From the IMG/VR virus record IMGVR_UViG_3300006079_000002, positions 1-35,377 of that record: 35,377 nucleotides of DNA; one strand, written 5' to 3'. Positions 30,779 to 35,377 of this stretch are shown in pieces; position 1 is the first letter of the stretch; each line of letters opens with the position of its first letter. The DNA is from a virus. The notes beneath the pieces were generated by a model. It was not told the DNA's origin, made no database searches, and was given only the letters and a program-made list of their open reading frames with translations. A program made the position numbers and the translations under genes.

Positions 30779-31002
30779 CTGAACGAACGAAGTGAGTGAA
30801 GTTGGCATCGAACGAAGTGAGATGACAATTCCTAAGATACTACTAGATGTTATTAGGGCGTAGATGTATCCAAAAAGATTATAGATATATTAATTACATT
30901 TAGTTCTAGTAACATTTCTAGTAGACTTATTTCAGTCGTTTCACTCCTCATAAACAACTCACTTCGTTCGTTGTTCTTCCCTCTCTCACTTCGTTCGTTC
31001 AG
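30779..31002. repeat. Three-tier nested palindrome
   Basis: Outer arms 30779-30796 and 30985-31002 are an exact 18-base inverted repeat. Middle arms 30809-30821 and 30958-30970 are an exact 13-base inverted repeat (CGAACGAAGTGAG) with the same core as the outer arms. Inner arms 30840-30852 and 30910-30924 pair over 13 bases with a 2-base bulge. Loops between tiers are 12/14 and 18/33 bases. A T-rich tail lies beyond the outer arm on the minus strand. No transposase or other coding evidence is inside. It could be a structured RNA, a replication origin, a large terminator or a mobile element. Confidence 0.8.
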
Positions 31003-31322
31003 TCAGTTGGGTTAGTTATTTTTATTAGTTATTTATTAATACTTTATTAGTAATTTACTACTAGCGATACTGTTTATAAGAGACAGGTAACGGATCCTGT
31101 TTGCCACTGAATGTTAATTCATTCATCTCTAATGGACTTCTCCTCACGGGTATGTCCTGACACGATTAATTTTAATTATCTATCCACTTACACGGTGGCA
31201 TCAAATTACAGTCCTCAATTCAGTATGTTCTATGTCGAATAATATAGACTGCTCACTTCACTTTCGCTACTATCCTTGTTGGTATAATCAAGGCAGAAAT
31301 CATTATATGTAATTATTTGGTA
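31003..31322. other. Intergenic region with possible folded RNA and tiny ORF
   Basis: Bases 31015-31060 are very AT-rich (about 90%). On the minus strand a GGACT/AGTCC stem (31210-31214 with 31134-31138) would enclose a CCAC/GTGG hairpin (31184-31198) and a CC-GUGA-GG hairpin (31142-31149) with a GNRA loop. A 21-codon ORF, ATG 31126 to TAG 31061 (MNELTFSGKQDPLPVSYKQYR), follows GGAG by 16 bases or so. I did not recognise any known RNA family. The stems are short, so the fold is only suggestive. Confidence 0.35.
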
Positions 31323-31484
31323 TTATCTAGTTATTATAACTGCCTTATATGTTAAAGGCACTCCAGTACTTTTGCTTTCATAGTACTGATTCAATCTCTT
31401 GTTTGCATCAAAGATTCTTAATCGTGCTTTTCTAGCTTGTTTCTGTGTATCAGTTAAATCTTTTAAAGGTTTGTCTTTCATCAT
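31323..31484 (-). CDS. 53-aa basic protein
   Basis: The ORF starts at ATG 31484, with GGAG a few bases upstream, and ends TAA at 31323. It is basic and helical (KDLTDTQKQARKARLRIFDANKRLNQYY), with a short C-terminal strand (PLTYKAVIITR). No family is recognised. It is the first gene after a consensus promoter (31563-31591) and a 5' leader hairpin. Confidence 0.65.
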   Translation of the reverse strand: MMKDKPLKDLTDTQKQARKARLRIFDANKRLNQYYESKSTGVPLTYKAVIITR

Positions 31485-31517
31485 ACACTCCAATTAAATA
31501 AATAGTTTGACAACATT

Positions 31518-31554
31518 CCGGTTGCGGTATCCCATCCCTATATGTGACCACCGA
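31518..31554 (-). promoter_or_regulatory. Leader hairpin upstream of the 53-aa gene
   Basis: UCGGU pairs with ACCGG and an inner GGU with ACC, separated by a GCA bulge, with an 18-base loop rich in G. It lies in the predicted 5' leader, about 10 bases after the likely start site. Regulatory function is a guess. Confidence 0.3.
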
Positions 31555-31562
31555 TTACTCAT

Positions 31563-31591
31563 ATTATACATTATACTTATGTAAAAGTCAA
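31563..31591 (-). promoter_or_regulatory. Sigma70-type promoter for the 53-aa gene
   Basis: TTGACT (31586-31591), 17-base spacer, TATAAT (31563-31568). It lies just after the stop of the 99-aa gene. Confidence 0.8.
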
Positions 31592-31596
31592 GTAAT

Positions 31597-31896
31597 TTAT
31601 ACAATTATTTTTTGAGAGGGTGGTAGTTCAATTGAACCAAATATCTTACTGTAGTTGTTTTTCACATCACCCTGCACTGTTACTACAATGATAACGACTT
31701 CCTTACGGAATTCGAAATCACCGTCCTCTGAGTATGGCATGAATGGAAAAAATCCAACACTCATTGTACCATCACCTTGTTTTGTAGGAGCAATACCCAC
31801 TGGGTCTTTGCATATATAATGAGTGTCAGTCTCTGTCACTTGTGCAACGAATTCTTCACCATTAATCAACTTTACTAATCTTACGTTTTCAATCAT
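31597..31896 (-). CDS. Conserved small beta-rich protein, 99 aa
   Basis: It starts 4 bases inside the uvsW stop (ATGA overlap). The sequence opens VRLVKLINGEEFVAQVTET and continues with strands around THYICKDPVGIAP, SVGFFPFMPYSEDG and EVVIIVVTVQGD. This matches a conserved protein of marine T4-like phages that I recall, probably a small barrel like Sm/LSM folds. The function is unknown. The tight linkage to uvsW suggests a role in recombination or RNA handling. Confidence 0.7.
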   Translation of the reverse strand: MIENVRLVKLINGEEFVAQVTETDTHYICKDPVGIAPTKQGDGTMSVGFFPFMPYSEDGDFEFRKEVVIIVVTVQGDVKNNYSKIFGSIELPPSQKIIV

Positions 31897-33392
31897 CTTA
31901 TTTCCACCTTATGTATTTTGTAATCAAACTGTTCACTATTATAAATCTTTATTCTTTCAAAGAAATGTTTTAGAGTAAAGTTCTTATGTTTTTTCCAATG
32001 TATATCATCAGCAATATCGTATAATGTTGCGTGGTCTTTTACATCACTCTTTCTCAATCCCCTACCAATACTTTGCAAGTTACGTATGCGACTCTTTGAT
32101 GGAGAAGCAAATATGATATTGTGTAGATTCTTAATATTAATTCCAGTACTGAACGTACCATAACTTGCAATAATTATAGCATCATTTTCTTTCTCAGTAA
32201 TCTCTCTCACCAACTCTCTGTCTTTAGTTTTCGTCTCACCAGATACAAAAAATATCTTTCTATTTGTATCTTTCAATTCTTCTGTTATTAACTTATGAAG
32301 AATCTTACCATGTTTAGCTACCATCTGAAACAGTACAAGAGTATTACCCTCTTGAGTTACTGCAAGATTCTTTATAAATTTATTCCTTTTCTTATTCGAT
32401 ATAAGGAATAGAATTTCTTCTTGATAGGTCAGATTCTTATAAGCTCTTCGTATATTCTCTTCATATTCTAGTACAACACAATGAATAGACAATGATGAAA
32501 TTTTCTTTTCATCCATCAATTGCTTTGTTGTGATTACTTTATACACAGGTCCGAACAATCCCTCTAGTACAAGTCTATGTGTGGTTGTACCATCTAGAGT
32601 TCCAGTAGTTCCAAACTTGTATGGGCAGTCGACCATCTTAGTAGCTATACTAGTAAGAGACTTAGACTTAAATCCGTGAGCCTCATCACCAATCAAAACA
32701 TTAAAAGATTTGAAAAACATTTTCTTCATTTTATATATACTCTGCCAAGTCGAAATTATAACTTTTTTTGTAGGATCGTTCTTATCGTGTCCAGCATATA
32801 CTCGGTGACATTTATCTTCTGCACTCCATCCGTTGTGAGTAGAGTAATCAGCGAAGTCATAATACATCTGTTCAACTAATTGAGTAGTAGGAACAATGAT
32901 TAATATTTGTTTATCGCTTGGGATGATTTGTTCGTACCATCTAATGAGAGTGTATATCATTAGAGACTTTCCAGACGATGTTGGTGATAGAAGTAATGCT
33001 CTATTATCTGATATTGCACGAGTCACACCATCTATTTGATAGTCGTGATGTGTGATAGGTTTGTTGTTTGAATGTGGATTTAACCACTTTACGAATTCAG
33101 CTATTTCATCTTTATCTGCTTCTATCGGATTAAATCCATTTTCATACGAAAAAGAGTAGTTACCTTGCCTTGCGAACTTCTCAACATACTTATGTAGACC
33201 AGCATATAATGCTCCAGTGTATGAGTTTAGGAGTCTTATCTTCCCATCCCATTGCTTAGTTCTGAAAGATGGCATAAATCGATGCCCAGGAACTTGGAAT
33301 GTGAAAAAGTCTGAAGCTTCAGCCAATATACTTTGCTCTGCTTCAACTCTTAAAAATACATCATCAAACTTTCTAATTACTATATCACTCAT
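31893..33392 (-). CDS. uvsW: UvsW DNA/RNA helicase
   Basis: A superfamily 2 helicase that remodels recombination intermediates, branched DNA and R-loops. Walker A S136-PTSSGKS143, the DEAH box at 236-239, a TGTLDGTTTHR motif III-like region and QSIGRGLRKSD (motif VI) are visible. Residues 1-110 form the UvsW N-terminal domain (QVPGHRFMPSFRTKQWDGK). At 499 aa it matches T4 UvsW (503). It follows uvsY by 3 bases. T4 UvsW helps switch from R-loop to recombination replication. Confidence 0.95.
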   Translation of the reverse strand: MSDIVIRKFDDVFLRVEAEQSILAEASDFFTFQVPGHRFMPSFRTKQWDGKIRLLNSYTGALYAGLHKYVEKFARQGNYSFSYENGFNPIEADKDEIAEFVKWLNPHSNNKPITHHDYQIDGVTRAISDNRALLLSPTSSGKSLMIYTLIRWYEQIIPSDKQILIIVPTTQLVEQMYYDFADYSTHNGWSAEDKCHRVYAGHDKNDPTKKVIISTWQSIYKMKKMFFKSFNVLIGDEAHGFKSKSLTSIATKMVDCPYKFGTTGTLDGTTTHRLVLEGLFGPVYKVITTKQLMDEKKISSLSIHCVVLEYEENIRRAYKNLTYQEEILFLISNKKRNKFIKNLAVTQEGNTLVLFQMVAKHGKILHKLITEELKDTNRKIFFVSGETKTKDRELVREITEKENDAIIIASYGTFSTGINIKNLHNIIFASPSKSRIRNLQSIGRGLRKSDVKDHATLYDIADDIHWKKHKNFTLKHFFERIKIYNSEQFDYKIHKVEIR

Positions 33393-33395
33393 ATT

Positions 33396-33821
33396 TTATA
33401 ATACACCATTTTGAAATTTCTGCCACTCAATCGCATTTCTGATATCCCAATTTCTTGATGATATCGTCTTAATAATCTTCTCAAGATACTCGATTTTCTC
33501 TTTCTCTATTACCATTTTAAATTCAATGGCTTGGTATTCCTTATCACTTTCTATATATATTTTGATTTCAGACTTTGAAATTTCATAGTCTGGCCAATTC
33601 TCATAATCCTCTGGGTCACCACGACCAATGTAATAATTATATTTTTGCATGTACGTACGCTTCTTCTCTTGCTCCAAACGTTTGAACGTCAAGATTTCAC
33701 CGACAAGTAATTTCAAATACTTGTTGTGTAGAAGGGGGCTTTTTAAGGATTCTGTATCAAGGTTGTTATGATCATATTTAAGATCTTCATCAACCATTTC
33801 CATTATTTTTTCAATTTTCAT
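33396..33821 (-). CDS. uvsY: UvsY recombination mediator
   Basis: It loads UvsX onto DNA coated with single-strand binding protein. At 141 aa (T4 137) it shows LLHNKYLKLLVGEILTFKRLEQEKKR in the middle and ISSRNWDIRNAIEWQKFQNG at the C-terminus, matching the UvsY oligomerisation and family signature. A TATAAT box ends 7 bases before the ATG and there is no ribosome site, so a leaderless mRNA is likely. It precedes uvsW, as in T4. Confidence 0.92.
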   Translation of the reverse strand: MKIEKIMEMVDEDLKYDHNNLDTESLKSPLLHNKYLKLLVGEILTFKRLEQEKKRTYMQKYNYYIGRGDPEDYENWPDYEISKSEIKIYIESDKEYQAIEFKMVIEKEKIEYLEKIIKTISSRNWDIRNAIEWQKFQNGVL

Positions 33822-33828
33822 TTAACAC

Positions 33829-33857
33829 ATTATAACACAATTCAAAGGGAATGTCAA
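33829..33857 (-). promoter_or_regulatory. Consensus sigma70 promoter for uvsY
   Basis: Perfect TTGACA (33852-33857), 17-base spacer ending TGT, TATAAT (33829-33834). It is 7 bases from the ATG. Confidence 0.85.
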
Positions 33858-33875
33858 GTCTTTTTTAAGTCTTTT

Positions 33876-34352
33876 TTAAAATTTATTAAACTCAAAGTGT
33901 GAATAGTCAAAGTCAACGTTACAAGTAATTGGTTCACCTTCACTAGATACATTAAATCCAACATCACCTATGGTGATAGGATATAAGTCAAAAAACGTTA
34001 CTGACATATTATAGTTCTTATTATTTGTAAGGATGGTTAGAACACCATCAGAATACCACTCATCTAATTTAGAGTCGTATTTGTTTGGATTTTGAATAGA
34101 TAGCATCCAATTATACAATTCTTTATAGTTATTAAAATCTTCGTCAACAATGAAGTCGAGAGCGAGTGGTGCAAAATTCAAGTCATCACCTGGAACGTTA
34201 AAGTTCAAATGTGGATTAGGTAATGGAACACTGCCTAATGTTATTGTAGGTAAGTCTGCATCCTGTAAGAAGTACGTCACGTTAGGTAGCTTCCGAATTT
34301 CGAATTTGAAATTGGAAGGTGTCCCTGGATTTAAGTTATTTGGTTCTTTCAT
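33876..34352 (-). CDS. Tail-tube-fold (gp19-like) structural protein, 158 aa
   Basis: Several elements match the gp19/tail-tube layout: an opening strand FKFEIRKLP, a second strand YFLQDADLP, a Pro-Gly-Asp turn (VPGDDLNFAPL), strands then FIVDEDFNNYKELYNWM (T4 gp19 has a similar V-x-D-E-x-x-N-helix region), and a closing strand pair FDLYPITIGDVGF and CNVDFDYSHFEF. At 158 aa it is close to T4 gp19 (163). It may be gp19 itself or one of the tube-initiator proteins that share this fold. The late box 6 bases before the ATG and location after gp23 support a virion protein. Confidence 0.65.
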   Translation of the reverse strand: MKEPNNLNPGTPSNFKFEIRKLPNVTYFLQDADLPTITLGSVPLPNPHLNFNVPGDDLNFAPLALDFIVDEDFNNYKELYNWMLSIQNPNKYDSKLDEWYSDGVLTILTNNKNYNMSVTFFDLYPITIGDVGFNVSSEGEPITCNVDFDYSHFEFNKF

Positions 34353-34358
34353 ATATTA

Positions 34359-34366
34359 TATTTATA
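34359..34366 (-). promoter_or_regulatory. T4-type late promoter box TATAAATA
   Basis: An exact late box between the gp23 terminator and the tube-like gene; it ends 6 bases before the ATG, so the transcript would be nearly leaderless. Confidence 0.7.
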
Positions 34367-34370
34367 CATG

Positions 34371-34398
34371 AAAAAAGGACTCCGAAGAGTCCTTTTAT
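34371..34398 (-). terminator. Intrinsic terminator after gp23
   Basis: An 8-bp stem AAGGACTC/GAGTCCTT with a UUCG tetraloop, followed by six T on the minus strand. It lies about 20 bases after the gp23 stop. Confidence 0.9.
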
Positions 34399-34417
34399 TA
34401 TCATTACTTAGTACTTA

Positions 34418-35377
34418 TTACAGATTAGCTACTGTAAATGTACGGAAGTAAGGGTTGTCACCTGCCGAGCCAGAAGCAAACGGGTTGTGCTGTACAGCAT
34501 AACGAGTCTTGAATCCGATACGTGGCTGGAAGTCATTCTCACCAATGCTCTTCATCATTTGTAATGGAACATATGGACAATAGAAGATACCAGCATCATA
34601 TGCATTAGAACCTTTAAAGCCAACAGTGATGTAATCAGAAGAAGCATATTGGTCAACAAAGACTTTATACTTACCACCAAGAACACCAGCGAACGTACCT
34701 TTAGTGAAATCAGAACTGATTGAACCAGTTGAGACACCCATACCAGCTGGCATATCAAGTCCAACAGTCATATCTAGAACAGACGCAACATTTGGAGATA
34801 CAATCAACCAGTTACCCATACCACGACCAGTCTGTAGACCAATTGTGTTAGCTTCCTTGTTGATTTGTAGTAACATACCTTTCACTTTCTCAGCAGCCCA
34901 ACGACCATCTGAATCAGCAACAAAGTCATATGCACCAGCAGTAGCACCAGGTTTTGCTTGTGAGTTAATTGTAAGAACAATCTCACGATTAATTTCATTC
35001 AAGATTTCAGCAGATAAGATATTAGCTAATTCAGTCTCGGCATCTAAACCGTGAATTGCTTTTAAATCTTGTGCTAATTCAGTTGAATACTTAGCTTTCA
35101 ATGCTCTAGAACCAGCTGTTACACTAGTTTTCTCAATTGAGAATGACATTTCAGCATAGTCTCCACCTGCCGCTGCACCCAAACCTGCTGGATGAGCTTC
35201 AGAACCTAATATCTCTGCTGCACCAGTAGCCATATCACCAGAATGAGTTTCATCTGGAGCTGCTGCTGCACCACCTAAACCTGAAAGTGCTTCAGTAGGT
35301 GATACTTCTTGACCTTGCTCGTGACCATACCAAGTCTTCATAGCGAAGATAAGTCCAGTAGGACCTGTCATCGGTTG
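34418..35377 (-). CDS. 23: gp23 major capsid protein, 5' end cut by window edge
   Basis: The frame is open to base 35377, so 319 residues of the C-terminal part are seen. It begins QPMTGPTGLIFAMKTWYG, the segment that follows the mature start in T4 gp23. Other familiar parts are AAAGGDYAEMSFSIEKTSVTAGSRALKAKYS, LDAETELANILSAEI, GRGMGNWLIVSPNVAS and a C-terminus with NPFASG. It forms the HK97-fold capsid lattice after gp21 removes its N-terminal propeptide. The ATG at 35371 is internal; the missing N-terminus is likely 100 or more residues. A strong terminator follows. Confidence 0.97.
   Translation of the reverse strand, partial: QPMTGPTGLIFAMKTWYGHEQGQEVSPTEALSGLGGAAAAPDETHSGDMATGAAEILGSEAHPAGLGAAAGGDYAEMSFSIEKTSVTAGSRALKAKYSTELAQDLKAIHGLDAETELANILSAEILNEINREIVLTINSQAKPGATAGAYDFVADSDGRWAAEKVKGMLLQINKEANTIGLQTGRGMGNWLIVSPNVASVLDMTVGLDMPAGMGVSTGSISSDFTKGTFAGVLGGKYKVFVDQYASSDYITVGFKGSNAYDAGIFYCPYVPLQMMKSIGENDFQPRIGFKTRYAVQHNPFASGSAGDNPYFRTFTVANL

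Noticed and set aside
30930-30957. Hammerhead-like TATGAGGAGTGAAAC on the minus strand
   Set aside because: The core CUGAUGA is not matched, and no stem II pairing joins the two halves.
30779-31002. Insertion sequence or MITE with target duplication
   Set aside because: Arms are nested inverted repeats but there is no transposase and I saw no flanking direct repeat; kept only as a structural element.
31003-31562. preQ1, SAM or glutamine riboswitch in the long gap
   Set aside because: None of the consensus cores I know could be found, despite the deazaguanine context.
1-35377. tRNA genes and CRISPR arrays
   Set aside because: No cloverleaf with T-loop signature or regularly spaced repeats was seen on either strand by eye; a tRNA or CRISPR scan would be decisive.

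Overview
The window is 35.4 kb of AT-rich DNA from a T4-like myovirus. Every gene I can support reads on the minus strand, so transcription runs from high to low coordinates. The order and sequence of gp23, UvsY, UvsW, gp55, gp47, gp46, gp45, gp44, gp62, RegA, gp43, UvsX and gp41 are those of the T4 core genome. The AT-rich composition, the CobS-like ATPase, and hypothetical proteins of the kind I know from marine cyanophages and pelagiphages suggest a marine host, perhaps SAR11. The host is an inference.

Right part (35377 to 30680): the 3' part of the major capsid gene, a UUCG-loop terminator, a late-promoter gene with a tail-tube-like fold, then uvsY, uvsW, a small beta-rich protein, a 53-aa protein, and about 640 bases with almost no coding signal. 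That gap holds a 224-base, three-tier nested palindrome. The sigma factor gp55 follows.

Middle (30679 to 9204): the replication and recombination block. gp55, gp47, a heavy-metal-associated (HMA) domain protein and gp46 come first, then a CobT-like VWA protein and a CobS/MoxR-like ATPase, then gp45, gp44, a thioredoxin-like protein, gp62 and RegA. A 7-deazaguanine DNA-modification set is threaded through the block: QueD, FolE, a DpdA-type transglycosylase, and an amidotransferase-QueC fusion. gp43, UvsX and gp41 lie among them, followed by small accessory genes (thioredoxin, short basic and membrane proteins). Several strong sigma70-type promoters, nearly all with 17-base spacers, drive these units.

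Left part (9174 to 1): a late-type box (TATAAATA) precedes a run of genes, eleven or twelve of which start with almost the same short peptide: M-(K/R/N)-(S/T/K)-F followed by an amphipathic stretch and a Glu. This resembles the capsid-targeting sequence of T4 internal head proteins, which the prohead protease gp21 removes. The cargo includes a nucleotidyltransferase (NMNAT-like), a P-loop kinase-like protein, a protein with ligase-like motifs, a possible PD-(D/E)xK nuclease, and several small basic or zinc-ribbon proteins. I read this as a late operon of proteins packaged in the head and probably delivered with the DNA. It is the most interesting system in the window.

Other oddities: gp46 and one small ORF seem to lack a canonical start codon, and several promoters lie so close to ATG that their mRNAs would be leaderless. 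I saw no tRNA, CRISPR array, transposase or integrase.
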